From: an uncultured Ruminococcus sp.
GTDB lineage: Bacteria; Bacillota; Clostridia; Oscillospirales; Acutalibacteraceae
Assembly (NCBI GenBank): GCA_902777275.1
Contig: CACYTI010000001.1
Span: 62,001 to 126,000 of the forward strand
Length of the DNA stretch: 64,000 bases
Reading direction: 5' to 3'
The notes under the pieces are model-generated. The model made no database searches, was not told where the DNA came from, and worked only from the letters and a program-made list of their open reading frames with translations. A program made the position numbers and the translations under genes. Shown here one piece after another: positions 42,190 to 50,962 of this stretch; the stretch's first letter is position 1, and every line of letters starts with the position of its first letter.

Positions 42190-42750
42190 TTATGGTGCGA
42201 CAAAGAAAATATCCTGCGGAATGATCGCGTGGAACAGCAAAACCGAAGCGATACCGCAAATTATTCCCAAAAACATACCCACAACAACGTCGGTGAGGTA
42301 ATGCACCCTGAGATAAACACGTGAAAAACCGATCGTGATAGAGAGAAGCAAAATCGGCTCAAACACAAAAATCGGGAATCCGCAAAGGAGCACTACCGTT
42401 GACACCGCGAACGAAGAAGCCGTGTGACCCGACGGGAACGAGTAAAACGCGCGGGGGTCTTTTATAAGCTTGTCCTGCTCGTCAAGCTCGGTGCAGGGAC
42501 GGATACGCTTTACCGCGTGTTTGATTATGCCCTCGCCCATGAGAGATGTGAGTCCGATGGCAAAAATCACCACCAACCCGGAGAAGCGCCAGGCAGGGAC
42601 AATCAGGAACAAAATTATGACGAACCACCAAACGATTCCCGCGTTGCCAAGCTTTGACGCTCCGACCATGATTTTGTTAACTACAGGTCTGTGTATACGC
42701 GTAATATTATCAAAGATTCTGTCATCAAGGTTTTTAAGTCTGGCAAACAT
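42190..42750 (-). CDS. PAP2 family membrane phosphatase
   Basis: 186 residues with about five membrane helices. All three acid-phosphatase motifs are present: KHAVKRIRP, PSGH and SRVYLRVHYLTDVVVG. Relatives dephosphorylate undecaprenyl diphosphate or phosphatidic acid type lipids at the outer face of the membrane, so a role in lipid carrier recycling is plausible. AGGAGGG precedes the ATG. It has its own promoter and terminator. Confidence 0.92.
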   Translation of the reverse strand: MFARLKNLDDRIFDNITRIHRPVVNKIMVGASKLGNAGIVWWFVIILFLIVPAWRFSGLVVIFAIGLTSLMGEGIIKHAVKRIRPCTELDEQDKLIKDPRAFYSFPSGHTASSFAVSTVVLLCGFPIFVFEPILLLSITIGFSRVYLRVHYLTDVVVGMFLGIICGIASVLLFHAIIPQDIFFVAP

Positions 42751-42807
42751 TTTTATCCCTCCTTAAAGATTTTATGCCTTTACTGCATAATGCGTAAGGT
42801 TAGTATT

Positions 42808-42836
42808 ATTGTATCATACAAAACCGTTTTTTTCAA
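42808..42836 (-). promoter_or_regulatory. Promoter of the PAP2 gene
   Basis: Minus strand TTGAAA, 17-bp spacer, TACAAT, 58 bp before the start codon. Confidence 0.7.
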
Positions 42837-42930
42837 TAGCGCGGATAAATCTGATAAAGAAAATATATGAAAATTTTCTGCAGTTTTACGGGGTTATTTT
42901 CATCATTTTGCCGAGAACAGTCCTACATTT

Positions 42931-43959
42931 TTAAATAGCTGCTTTCTCAACCTTATAGCCCTTATCTTTCAGATACTCTACAATTCCCGTATCTCCTATA
43001 ATATGAGCCGTACCGACGGCGACAAAAACATTTTTGCCGCTTTCAAGATATGAAACAGCCTTTTCACCCATCTTTTTATTGCGATCGTAGGTCATGGTTT
43101 TTTGATAATCCTCAACAAGCTTTTCCTGCTCGGGCGTAAGCTCCTCGTCGGAGCTGTCAATACCCTCGCCCTCAAGATTTTCCAGGATTTTCTCCTCGTC
43201 GCCAACCGTCCACGCGTCGTACAAAGCCTTTAAATCGTAATTGTAATCATCTTTTGTTTCAAAGAACGACTCGATCTGCAGGTTTACAAGCTCGTCGGAG
43301 AAGCCGGCAAACATTTCCACCTGAAACTGCGCCGACTCAAACGAGAGCACCTCTTTTTCAAACTCATAGGCCTTTCTTGTCAGCATTCCGTCAACGCCGT
43401 AATCGGGCGAATAGTCGCTTTGTTGAACCGCCGTTTGAGAAAGCAGCATATCCCAGAATCCGGGCTTGTACACGTCATACATTGAATTATAGTTTCCCGC
43501 GTCGGTCAGATAGCTTACGCATTTGTCGTAGAGGTCGGAGCGCAGATGATCCTTGACCGTTGTTCCGTCGGTAAGCAAAAAGGTCTTCATTGTCGCCATC
43601 TGCCCTTCAAGATTGCCTTCGTATTCCACGGAGTCAAACTCCACCGCGAGCGCGTCGCAGGACTGCAATTCGTCGCACAGACTGTTAACGATTTGGTCGT
43701 TGCGGTTGTCGCCGACATGGATCGTGCCGAAAAGATACATTGTGTTGCCGTTTTTGCCCTCTGCCTTATACAGCAGCGGAGAAATCGTGCCGGTGTAATC
43801 CGGAGCCGCAGTCGCCTCGGTCACGGCTTCGGTTACTGCTTCCGTTCCCGAAGGCTCTGTGGATGATATTTCAGATGTTGAGCCGCAGCCCGACAGGAGA
43901 GCGACCGCCGAAACGGAGAGCGCGGTTATTAGAGCGAGTGATTTTTTAAAGAGCTTCAT
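42931..43959 (-). CDS. TraB/GumN family lipoprotein
   Basis: About 342 residues from the ATG at 43959, which follows AGGAGA. The lipobox is SAVALLSGCGS, then a short Ser/Thr/Glu/Ala-rich linker (to about 55). The TraB/GumN domain begins with MYLFGTIHVGD, continues with DALAVEFDSVEYE and ends with VFVAVGTAHIIGDTGIVEYLKDKGYKVE. These GTIHVG, E-F-D and G-x-H motifs form the putative metal-dependent hydrolase site of the family, whose physiological role is poorly known in bacteria. An insert of Glu-rich sequence is near 265-300. It is 68 bp downstream of the transketolase pair, behind a weak terminator. Confidence 0.88.
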   Translation of the reverse strand: MKLFKKSLALITALSVSAVALLSGCGSTSEISSTEPSGTEAVTEAVTEATAAPDYTGTISPLLYKAEGKNGNTMYLFGTIHVGDNRNDQIVNSLCDELQSCDALAVEFDSVEYEGNLEGQMATMKTFLLTDGTTVKDHLRSDLYDKCVSYLTDAGNYNSMYDVYKPGFWDMLLSQTAVQQSDYSPDYGVDGMLTRKAYEFEKEVLSFESAQFQVEMFAGFSDELVNLQIESFFETKDDYNYDLKALYDAWTVGDEEKILENLEGEGIDSSDEELTPEQEKLVEDYQKTMTYDRNKKMGEKAVSYLESGKNVFVAVGTAHIIGDTGIVEYLKDKGYKVEKAAI

Positions 43960-43980
43960 TTCTTTCTCCTTGAAAAATGC

Positions 43981-44009
43981 GGCGGACAGAGAATGACCTT
44001 CTATCCGCC
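43981..44009 (-). terminator. Possible weak terminator after the transketolase pair
   Basis: Minus strand GGCGGATAG/CTGTCCGCC imperfect stem followed by GCATTTTTC. Confidence 0.45.
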
Positions 44010-44027
44010 ACAGCAATAATCAATTAA

Positions 44028-44975
44028 TTATTTCTCGTTTACGACCTCGCGGATAACGCGCGCGATATGGGGCTGAGTCAGTCCGAACAGATCGAGCAGC
44101 TCCCAGGCGGGTCCGCTGTAGCCGAAGCAGTCCTGAACGCCTATGCGGCTGATCTTGACGGGACACTCGGCGGTAACGACCTCGCTAACGGCGTCGGCAA
44201 GACCGCCGATGACGTTGTGCTCCTCAACCGTGATGATCCTGCCGGTTTCCTTGGCAGCCTTTATGATAATATCGCGGTCGATCGGCTTTATGGTGTGGAT
44301 ATTGATAAGGCGAGCGGAAATGCCCTCAGCCTCAAGCTCTTTTACAGCCTTGATAGCCTCGTTTACAACAAGACCCGTTGCAATGACCGCCACATCATTT
44401 CCTTCGTGCAATGTGATACCCTTGCCGAGCTCAAATTCATATGTTTCGGGATCGTTGAAGCTGTCTATCGCGAGTCTGCCCAAACGGATATAAACGGGTC
44501 CGTCATATTCGAGCGCCGCCTTTGTAGCCGCCTTCATCTCCCAGTGGTCGGCGGGATTCAGCACCATCATGTTCGGAATGGCGCGCATAATGCCGATATC
44601 CTCTATGCACTGGTGGGTCGCTCCGTCCTCGCCGGTCGAGATACCCGCGTGGCTGCCGGCGATTTTAACGTTGAGGCAGGGATAAGCGACGGAGTTTCTT
44701 ATCTGCTCGAAGGCTCTGCCTGTGGCGAACATAGCAAAGGAAGCCGCTACGGGGATCTTGCCCGAAGCCGCCATGCCCGCGGCTACGCCGATCATATTTT
44801 CCTCGGCTATTCCGCAGTCAAAAAAGCGGTCGGGAAACGCCTTCTGAAAAATGCTTGTTTTTGTGGCGGCGGCAAGGTCAGCGTCGAACACAACAACGTC
44901 CTTGTTTGTTTCGGCAAACTCGCAAAGCGCCTCGCCAAAGCTTTCTCTGGTTGCCTTTTTAATGATTTCAGCCAT
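44028..44975 (-). CDS. Transketolase, C-terminal subunit
   Basis: 315 residues: pyrimidine-binding plus C-terminal transketolase domains. Motifs FFDCGIAEENMIGVAAGMAASGK (thiamine Glu in IAEEN), AGISTGEDGATHQ and ITVEEHNVIGGLADAV. Works with the N-terminal subunit encoded just upstream to form one active transketolase of the pentose phosphate pathway; two-gene transketolases are common in Clostridia and archaea. The ATG at 44975 shares its A with the stop of the upstream gene (TGATG), with GGAGGGTGA as ribosome site. An ATG two codons earlier is less well placed. Confidence 0.94.
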   Translation of the reverse strand: MAEIIKKATRESFGEALCEFAETNKDVVVFDADLAAATKTSIFQKAFPDRFFDCGIAEENMIGVAAGMAASGKIPVAASFAMFATGRAFEQIRNSVAYPCLNVKIAGSHAGISTGEDGATHQCIEDIGIMRAIPNMMVLNPADHWEMKAATKAALEYDGPVYIRLGRLAIDSFNDPETYEFELGKGITLHEGNDVAVIATGLVVNEAIKAVKELEAEGISARLINIHTIKPIDRDIIIKAAKETGRIITVEEHNVIGGLADAVSEVVTAECPVKISRIGVQDCFGYSGPAWELLDLFGLTQPHIARVIREVVNEK

Positions 44976-45823
44976 CAGCACTCACCCTCCAGTTTCTTAA
45001 GCTGAGCTTCAAGCTCGGCGGTCGCCAGCTCAAACTGCTCTTTGTTAGGGGCAACACCGTGCCAGCCTACCTGATTCTCCATGAATGACACGCCCTTGCC
45101 CTTTACGGTCCTGCACAAAATCGCGGTGGGCTTGCCTTTTACGGTCTTAGCCTTGTCAAGAGCGTCCTTTATCTGCTCAAAGTCGTGACCGTCGATTTTG
45201 AAAACCTCAAAGCCAAAAGCCTCAAACTTTTTGTCGAGCGGTTCAATTCCCGCTACGTCGTCAACAGTGCCGTCGATTTGAAGTCCGTTCTGGTCAACCA
45301 TAACAACAAGATTATCTAAATTATTGTGCGAGGCGAACATAGCGGCCTCCCAGACCTGACCTTCCTCGACCTCGCCGTCTCCGAGCAGGGTATATACACG
45401 ATAGTCTTTTCTATCAAGCTTTGCGGCTAAAGCCATTCCGCATGCGCTGGAAACGCCTTGTCCGAGCGAGCCTGTGCTCATGTCTACGCCGGGGGTTTTG
45501 TTCATGTCGGGGTGTCCCTGAAGCATGGATCCCACATGGCGGAGATTTGTAAGCTCGTCCCAGTCGAAAAAGCCCTTCATAGCTAACACTGCATACAGGC
45601 TGGGGCAGCAATGACCCTTAGACAGCACAAAGCGGTCGCGGTCCTCCCATTGGGGATTACGCGGATCAACATTCAACTCTTTATAATAGAGATAAGTAAA
45701 TAAATCGGCGGCGGAAAGCGATCCGCCCGGATGACCCGATTTGGCGTGAAATGTGCCGAGAATGGCACCGATCCTTGACTTCGTCGCAAGAATCCGAAGC
45801 TGCTTGATTTCCGAACTATCCAT
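44975..45823 (-). CDS. Transketolase, N-terminal subunit
   Basis: 282 residues: the thiamine-diphosphate-binding PP domain. It shows HAKSGHPGGSLSAADL, LSKGHCCPSLYAVLA, DMSTGSLGQGVSSACGMALA and the ThDP/Mg motif GDGEVEEGQVWEAAMFASHNNLDN. Moves two-carbon ketol units between sugar phosphates. Translationally coupled to the C-terminal subunit. A promoter lies 57 bp upstream and is arranged back-to-back with that of coaX. Confidence 0.94.
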   Translation of the reverse strand: MDSSEIKQLRILATKSRIGAILGTFHAKSGHPGGSLSAADLFTYLYYKELNVDPRNPQWEDRDRFVLSKGHCCPSLYAVLAMKGFFDWDELTNLRHVGSMLQGHPDMNKTPGVDMSTGSLGQGVSSACGMALAAKLDRKDYRVYTLLGDGEVEEGQVWEAAMFASHNNLDNLVVMVDQNGLQIDGTVDDVAGIEPLDKKFEAFGFEVFKIDGHDFEQIKDALDKAKTVKGKPTAILCRTVKGKGVSFMENQVGWHGVAPNKEQFELATAELEAQLKKLEGEC

Positions 45824-45879
45824 TATCTAACCATTCCTTTCCACAGCGCGAAAGCGGACGCACTGTATCAACTATTCTT

Positions 45880-45907
45880 ATTATACACAATCCTGTTAAA
45901 ATTTCAA
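45880..45907 (-). promoter_or_regulatory. Promoter of the transketolase genes
   Basis: Minus strand TTGAAA, 16-bp spacer, TATAAT. Confidence 0.65.
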
Positions 45908-45957
45908 CAATGTTTTCGGCATAAAATTATTTTGTTAAAAAATATATAATATCACCC

Positions 45958-45985
45958 TTGAAACTGTCGAGAAATGTGTTATAAT
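45958..45985 (+). promoter_or_regulatory. Promoter of coaX
   Basis: TTGAAA, 16-bp spacer, TATAAT, 63 bp before the coaX ATG and divergent from the transketolase promoter. Confidence 0.65.
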
Positions 45986-46048
45986 TAATGAGGTAAATCA
46001 CAAATCAAAAGCACTATAATTTCAAACGGGAAAAATGAGGTGTAAAAT

Positions 46049-46831
46049 ATGCTTTTAACCGCCGATGTGGGCAACACAAATATCAAGCTCGGCATCTTTG
46101 ACGGCGATGAGCTGAGATACAAATTCCGCTTCGCGACCAACGACAAAAAGACCAGCGACGAGTTTGCCGTGGTGCTTTACACTTTTTTTCAGATATACGA
46201 TATCGACTATAAAAAAATCAACGGTTCCATAATCAGCTCGGTCGTACCCAAGGTCACTCAGCCTCTCGGCACGGCGATCGAGATAGTCACGGGCGTAAAG
46301 AGCCTTGTGATCGGACCGGGGCTGAAATCGGGCATGGACCTCAAAATCGACCGCCCCGAAACTCTCGGTGGCGACATCGTGTGCGGCTGCGTGGGAGCGT
46401 TTGAAAAATACGGCGGTCCTGCCATCGTTATCTTTATGGGAACGGCTACGGTTATCGCTTATGTTGACGAGCACTGCGCCTATCGAGGCGGAGTTATCGC
46501 TCCCGGAGTGGGAATCTCCCTTGACGCGCTAACAAGCGGGGGCGCTCTGCTTCCCGCAATTGATTTAATGGCTCCTAAAAAGGCGATCTGCACCAACACG
46601 GCGGACTGTATGCGTTCGGGTATAATGAACGGCACCCGCTGTATGCTCGACGGAATGATAGATATGTTTATAAATGAAACGGGCAAGGCTTGTAATGTCG
46701 TAGCCACCGGCGGACTCGCTCCGCAGATGATAAAAAACTGCACTCATAAAATAGTGTTCGAGGAAAATCTGATCCTCGACGGGCTGAGACTGATTTATAT
46801 GAGGAACAAAAAACCGCATACATCCGTCTGA
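46049..46831 (+). CDS. coaX: Type III pantothenate kinase CoaX, with changed active-site motifs
   Basis: Phosphorylates pantothenate, the first step to coenzyme A. 260 residues of the ASKHA fold. The ATP-binding start is ADVGNTNIKLGIFDGD. GPGLKSGMDLK, LGGD (Asp109), GTATV (131-135) and GGVIAPGVGISLDAL follow. Two positions depart from the usual family pattern: the Arg commonly next to Asp109 is Ile, and the Asp commonly ahead of the M/FGTATT motif is Phe129. Length and the other motifs are intact, so a working but variant enzyme is the first guess. An ECF S component and birA follow on the same strand. Confidence 0.88.
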   Translation: MLLTADVGNTNIKLGIFDGDELRYKFRFATNDKKTSDEFAVVLYTFFQIYDIDYKKINGSIISSVVPKVTQPLGTAIEIVTGVKSLVIGPGLKSGMDLKIDRPETLGGDIVCGCVGAFEKYGGPAIVIFMGTATVIAYVDEHCAYRGGVIAPGVGISLDALTSGGALLPAIDLMAPKKAICTNTADCMRSGIMNGTRCMLDGMIDMFINETGKACNVVATGGLAPQMIKNCTHKIVFEENLILDGLRLIYMRNKKPHTSV

Positions 46832-46932
46832 AACACAATGCCGTAAATTTACTGCATTTATCCAAGGCGGTTGTAAATAAATTATTTGCGCTTCACCTTT
46901 ATTAAGGAAGGGAAGCAGCAGGAGGATTTTTT

Positions 46933-47556
46933 ATGACAAACACAAAGAAAACCATCAACAGCAAGACCGAACGGCTTGTGGGGCTTGCAATTCTATCGGC
47001 AATTGTTATTGTATTGCAATATCTATCTGTAGCAATCGGTAAGATATTCCCAATGCTTCCGTTCTCAATCACACTTACATTGATTCCGATTGTTATCGGA
47101 GCAGCTATGTACGGCGCAAGCGCAGGCGCCTATCTCGGCGGTGTCTTCAGCGTTATCGTCGTCATTAACAGCATTTCCGGAATAGACGCGGGCGGTTTCA
47201 TGGTATGGCAGGCTAATCCCGTTTTATGCGTAGTACTCTGTATGCTGAAAGGCATTGCAGCGGGTTTTGTCGCGGGACTGGTTTATAAGGCTTTATCTAA
47301 GTTCAATGTCATTTTCGGCACATTTACCGCTGCTATTTGTGCACCTGTTGTTAATACCGGAATCTTTATTCTCGGAATGTTTTTATTCTTCAAACCAACA
47401 CTTGAAACTTGGGCAACACTGAATAACCAAAATGACGTCTTATTCTACGCGCTGTTTATCATGGCGGGTGTAAACTTCCTGATTGAGCTGGTTTCAAACA
47501 TTGTTCTCAGCCCTGTTGTAGTAAAAATTATAAATGCTGTGAAAAAGCAAAAGTAA
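46933..47556 (+). CDS. ECF transporter S component, probably for a vitamin
   Basis: 207 residues with six predicted membrane helices. The start RLVGLAILSAIVIVLQYLSV and the later FMVWQANPVLCVVLCMLKGIAAG have the look of energy-coupling-factor substrate-binding proteins, with short charged N- and C-termini. It lies between coaX and birA, so pantothenate or biotin is the likely vitamin. It does not look like a typical BioY, which favours pantothenate, but this is inference from neighbours only. AGGAGG precedes the ATG. The shared ATPase and T components are not in the window. Confidence 0.75.
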   Translation: MTNTKKTINSKTERLVGLAILSAIVIVLQYLSVAIGKIFPMLPFSITLTLIPIVIGAAMYGASAGAYLGGVFSVIVVINSISGIDAGGFMVWQANPVLCVVLCMLKGIAAGFVAGLVYKALSKFNVIFGTFTAAICAPVVNTGIFILGMFLFFKPTLETWATLNNQNDVLFYALFIMAGVNFLIELVSNIVLSPVVVKIINAVKKQK

Positions 47557-47611
47557 AACCGTTATTGCTTTGAACTGGCTGATACCTATATTCGCAGAGA
47601 AGGAAGCTGTT

Positions 47612-48583
47612 TTGTTACAATACGATATTCTCAATATTCTCTCAAATACAACCGGTTACGTTTCCGGTCAGCAGCTTGCTCAGACCCTCGGCGTGTCGCG
47701 TCAGGCGGTTTGGAAAAGCGTCAGCGCCCTGCGCGAATCGGGCTGTGAGATCGAATCTGTTCAGAACAGAGGCTACCGGCTTGTTTCTGTCCCGGGTTTT
47801 TTAAATGAAACGGCGGTAAAAGCCGCTCTCAAAACCAAAATAATCGGGCAGGATATCACTGTTTTGGACTCGGTCGGCTCCACAAACGATTACTTAAAAG
47901 CCTTGGGCGCCCGGGGCTGCAAAAGCGGTACCGTTGTCGCCGCGCGCGAACAGGTGAGCGGCAAGGGCAGGCTGGGCAGAGTGTGGCAGAGCCAAAGGGA
48001 CGAAAACGTAATGTTCTCAGTGCTGCTCCGTCCGCAGATAGCGCCCTCCGAGGCGGGAACGATAACTCCGCTCACGGGGGTTGCCGTGTGCCGCGCTTTG
48101 AGAACACTCACGGGGCTTGACTGCAAAATCAAATGGCCGAACGACATTATTATAGGAAAAAAGAAGCTTGTCGGCATACTTACCGAAATGAGCGCGGAGT
48201 TTGACGCGGTCGAGTTCATTATCATCGGCGTCGGCATCAACGTAGGGCAAAAGACATTTCCCGAGGATATCTCGCACAAAGCGACCTCGCTTTTTCTTGA
48301 AACGGGAAAAGAGTTTGACAAGAATAATTTGCTCGCCGCAGCGCTGAATGAGTTAGAGAAGGTTTTTCTCGGAAACAACCTTGAGCTCTCCCCCGCCGCG
48401 CTTGACGAATACAAAGCTCTCTGCGCCACGCTCGGAAAGAACGTCACATTTATTCAGGGCGGGAAGCCCGTTGAGGGAACCGCCACGGACATTTCCGAAA
48501 ACGGTGAGCTGATTGTATCGCTTCCCGGCGGCAGGATTTGCCGCGTCAACTCGGGCGAAGTCACCGCTCAGGGTATTTATTGA
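47612..48583 (+). CDS. birA: Bifunctional biotin ligase and biotin operon repressor
   Basis: About 323 residues. The N-terminal winged helix (about 1-65) shows VSGQQLAQTLGVSRQAVWKSV. The catalytic domain has VGSTNDYLKALG, the biotinyl-AMP motif GKGRLGRVWQS and KWPNDIIIGKKKLVGIL, and a C-terminal SH3-like domain follows. It attaches biotin to carboxylases and represses biotin genes. The chosen start is TTG at 47612 with GAAGGA upstream, giving the normal N-terminus LLQYDILNIL; a TTG at 47570 lacks a ribosome site. Followed by a strong terminator. Confidence 0.92.
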   Translation: MLQYDILNILSNTTGYVSGQQLAQTLGVSRQAVWKSVSALRESGCEIESVQNRGYRLVSVPGFLNETAVKAALKTKIIGQDITVLDSVGSTNDYLKALGARGCKSGTVVAAREQVSGKGRLGRVWQSQRDENVMFSVLLRPQIAPSEAGTITPLTGVAVCRALRTLTGLDCKIKWPNDIIIGKKKLVGILTEMSAEFDAVEFIIIGVGINVGQKTFPEDISHKATSLFLETGKEFDKNNLLAAALNELEKVFLGNNLELSPAALDEYKALCATLGKNVTFIQGGKPVEGTATDISENGELIVSLPGGRICRVNSGEVTAQGIY

Positions 48584-48600
48584 TTTATACAAATTTACTC

Positions 48601-48646
48601 CCCGCAAATCGCGCGTCAGCCGCGTGATTTGCGGGAAGATTTTTTA
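48601..48646 (+). terminator. Strong terminator after birA
   Basis: CCCGCAAATC pairs perfectly with GATTTGCGGG, extended by CGCG/CGCG inside, followed by AAGATTTTTTATT. Confidence 0.85.
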
Positions 48647-48869
48647 TTATGAATGAACAAACCTGCCGTCCATGAACCAAAGAATCGGAAAAACACAAAA
48701 AACGGCAAACTAAAGTGACTGTTATAAGAGTAAATAAGCACAAAGAAGCACAAAAAATTATCCCTCTGATTGTGTAACTATACAAAAATGTAAAAAACCC
48801 ACAATTTTTTAAATTTTAATGATAAATTATGGTTTAAATATGCTATAATTATAACAATTATAAAAGGAA

Positions 48870-49874
48870 GTGCCGTTTGAACGGCGGCTTTCCTGTAATG
48901 GGGAGATCAAAGCTACGGAACAAATCATAAATATAGACAGAATGGAAAACGCTGTCGCGCTGTTTGGCAGCTTTGACAGCAATATAAAACTCATCGAGCG
49001 CGAGTTCGGAGTCAAAATAACCTGCCGCGGCAGCGAGCTGAAAATCGAGGGTGACGCCGAGCGCGCGTCAAAGGCAACAACGGTTATCGAGAGCCTTTTG
49101 CAGTTTATCAGCCGGGGCGAGGCGCTGAGCGAACAGAACGTGCGCTACTGCATTTCGCTTGTTAACTCGGGCAGCGAGGAAAAAATAGAGCAGCTTGCGG
49201 GCGACTGCATTTGCATTACGTCAAAGGGCAAGCCGATAAAGCCCAAAACGATCGGGCAAAAGCGCTACTGCAATATGATAGCCAAAAACACCGTGACGAT
49301 CGGCGTGGGACCCGCAGGCACCGGCAAAACCTATTTAGCCGTTGCTATGGCTGTTACGGCTTTCAGGAGCAAGCAGGTCAACCGCATTATACTCACGCGC
49401 CCCGCTGTTGAGGCGGGAGAAAAGTTAGGCTTTCTGCCGGGAGATTTGCAGAGCAAGGTCGATCCCTATCTGCGCCCGCTTTACGACGCGCTGTTTGATA
49501 TGCTCGGTGCGGAAACCTATCAAAAATATGTGGAGCGCGACAATATAGAGGTCGCTCCGTTGGCTTATATGCGCGGCAGAACGCTCGACGACAGCTTTAT
49601 TATACTTGACGAGGCTCAGAACACCACGAGAGAACAGATGAAGATGTTCCTTACCCGTCTGGGCTTCAACTCAAAAATGGTGATAACGGGAGACATAACG
49701 CAAATTGACCTGCCCCCTGGCGCGAAAAGCGGCTTGAAGGACTGCATCAAAATCCTGAGAGGCATCGAGGGGATCGGTCAGTGTACGTTTGATGAAAAAG
49801 ATGTTGTGCGCCATCGTCTGGTGCAGGACATTATAAAGGCATACGCCAAATTTGACGCCGGCCAAAAAAGGTAA
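48870..49874 (+). CDS. phoH: PhoH family ATPase
   Basis: Up to 334 residues. A KH-like N-terminal part (ALFGSFDSNIKLIEREFGVKI) is followed by the PhoH ATPase domain with Walker A GPAGTGKTYLAVAMAV, Walker B FIILDEAQNT and the VITGDITQIDLP motif. The family is linked to RNA metabolism, and the gene always travels with ybeY. The start is unclear. A GTG at 48870 lies inside a hairpin, GGGGAG at 48899 has no ATG, GTG or TTG at the right distance in this frame (a TEQIINIDR sequence follows, preceded by GCT), and the next ATG is at 48942. First gene of phoH-ybeY-dgkA-era. Confidence 0.9.
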   Translation: MPFERRLSCNGEIKATEQIINIDRMENAVALFGSFDSNIKLIEREFGVKITCRGSELKIEGDAERASKATTVIESLLQFISRGEALSEQNVRYCISLVNSGSEEKIEQLAGDCICITSKGKPIKPKTIGQKRYCNMIAKNTVTIGVGPAGTGKTYLAVAMAVTAFRSKQVNRIILTRPAVEAGEKLGFLPGDLQSKVDPYLRPLYDALFDMLGAETYQKYVERDNIEVAPLAYMRGRTLDDSFIILDEAQNTTREQMKMFLTRLGFNSKMVITGDITQIDLPPGAKSGLKDCIKILRGIEGIGQCTFDEKDVVRHRLVQDIIKAYAKFDAGQKR

Positions 49875-49906
49875 GATAATTTAATCACGCAGAAAAGGGT
49901 GGTAAC

Positions 49907-50410
49907 ATGGCAGACAAAATCAGAGTAGTAATCACTAACAAACAAAAAACAGTTAAAATCCCCACCGGTATCCGTATGCTGGTTCGCCGCTGCTGCAACG
50001 CTGTTTTGCAGCTTGAGAAATTTCAGGGACCTGCGGAAATCAGCGTAACCTTTACCGACAACGCGGGTATCCGCGAGCTTAACCGTCAGTACCGCGACAA
50101 GGACATCGAAACCGACGTGCTCTCCTTCCCCATGGGCGAAAACGGCGTTTACGACATCGACATGGAAACAGGCGCGCAGATTTTGGGCGACGTCGTTATC
50201 TCGGTTGAAAAAGCTCGCGATCAGGCTGAGCTTTACGGTCACAGCTTTCAGCGTGAAGTCGGCTATCTTACCGCTCACAGCGTGCTGCATCTGCTTGGCT
50301 ACGACCATGTGGAAAAGCTTGAAAAGGTCAGAATGCGCGAAAAAGAAGAGCTGGTCATGGAGCAGCTCGGACTTCCCGCGTCCTCAAGCTACATAGTTGA
50401 TAAGCTTTAA
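49907..50410 (+). CDS. ybeY: Endoribonuclease YbeY
   Basis: Zinc-dependent single-strand endoribonuclease involved in 16S rRNA 3'-end maturation and ribosome quality control. 167 residues. The metal-binding HSVLHLLGYDH motif (H-x3-H-x5-H) is near residue 125, after the conserved REVGYLTA lead-in, and TDVLSFPMGE near 65 is the other family signature. GGGTGG precedes the ATG. Conserved between phoH and dgkA. Confidence 0.95.
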   Translation: MADKIRVVITNKQKTVKIPTGIRMLVRRCCNAVLQLEKFQGPAEISVTFTDNAGIRELNRQYRDKDIETDVLSFPMGENGVYDIDMETGAQILGDVVISVEKARDQAELYGHSFQREVGYLTAHSVLHLLGYDHVEKLEKVRMREKEELVMEQLGLPASSSYIVDKL

Positions 50411-50419
50411 AGCGCGGGC

Positions 50420-50887
50420 ATGAAGAAACAGCTGCGAAGCTTTTGGTGCGCAATAACCGGGATCGGCAGTGCGCTTTTAACCGAGGCGCATCTGCGTTTT
50501 CACGCGGTCGCGGCTCTGTTCGCCCTGATTTTCGCGGGTATCTGCAATTTTTCGGCTGAACGGTTCGCGATCCTCTCGGTGCTCATCGGTGCGGTCATCG
50601 CGCTTGAGCTTGTAAACACCGCTATTGAGCACGCCTGCAACGCCATCAGCCGTGAATACAACGCGCAAATCAAGCTTGCCAAGGATTTGGCTGCTTCCGC
50701 CGTGCTTGTTATGGCTGTCGCGGCAATAGCCGTTGCCGCTCTGTTTTTTCTGAACGCCGAAGCTATCGGCGCAGCGGCGCGATTCTTCTCCGATAACCCT
50801 TACGCGGCTGTGCCGCTGGGAATTCTTGCCGTGCTATCAATTGCGTTCGTGGCGTTTTTCGGCAGACTTTTTAACAAGGAAAAATAG
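50420..50887 (+). CDS. dgkA: Diacylglycerol/undecaprenol kinase family protein
   Basis: 155-residue membrane protein, three to four helices. It has the family motifs TEAHLRFHAVAA, ALELVNTAIEHACNAI and KLAKDLAASAVLV. In Firmicutes these enzymes mainly phosphorylate undecaprenol to feed cell-wall lipid carrier. It starts nine bases after ybeY. A fourth hydrophobic segment at the C-terminus (about 125-150) makes it slightly longer than the classic 120-residue form. Confidence 0.93.
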   Translation: MKKQLRSFWCAITGIGSALLTEAHLRFHAVAALFALIFAGICNFSAERFAILSVLIGAVIALELVNTAIEHACNAISREYNAQIKLAKDLAASAVLVMAVAAIAVAALFFLNAEAIGAAARFFSDNPYAAVPLGILAVLSIAFVAFFGRLFNKEK

Positions 50888-50962
50888 GAATTATAATATT
50901 TTCGGGGGGACGGCTGAAAACGTTCCCCTTTCATCTATATGAGTAAAATCGGGAGAAATGTA

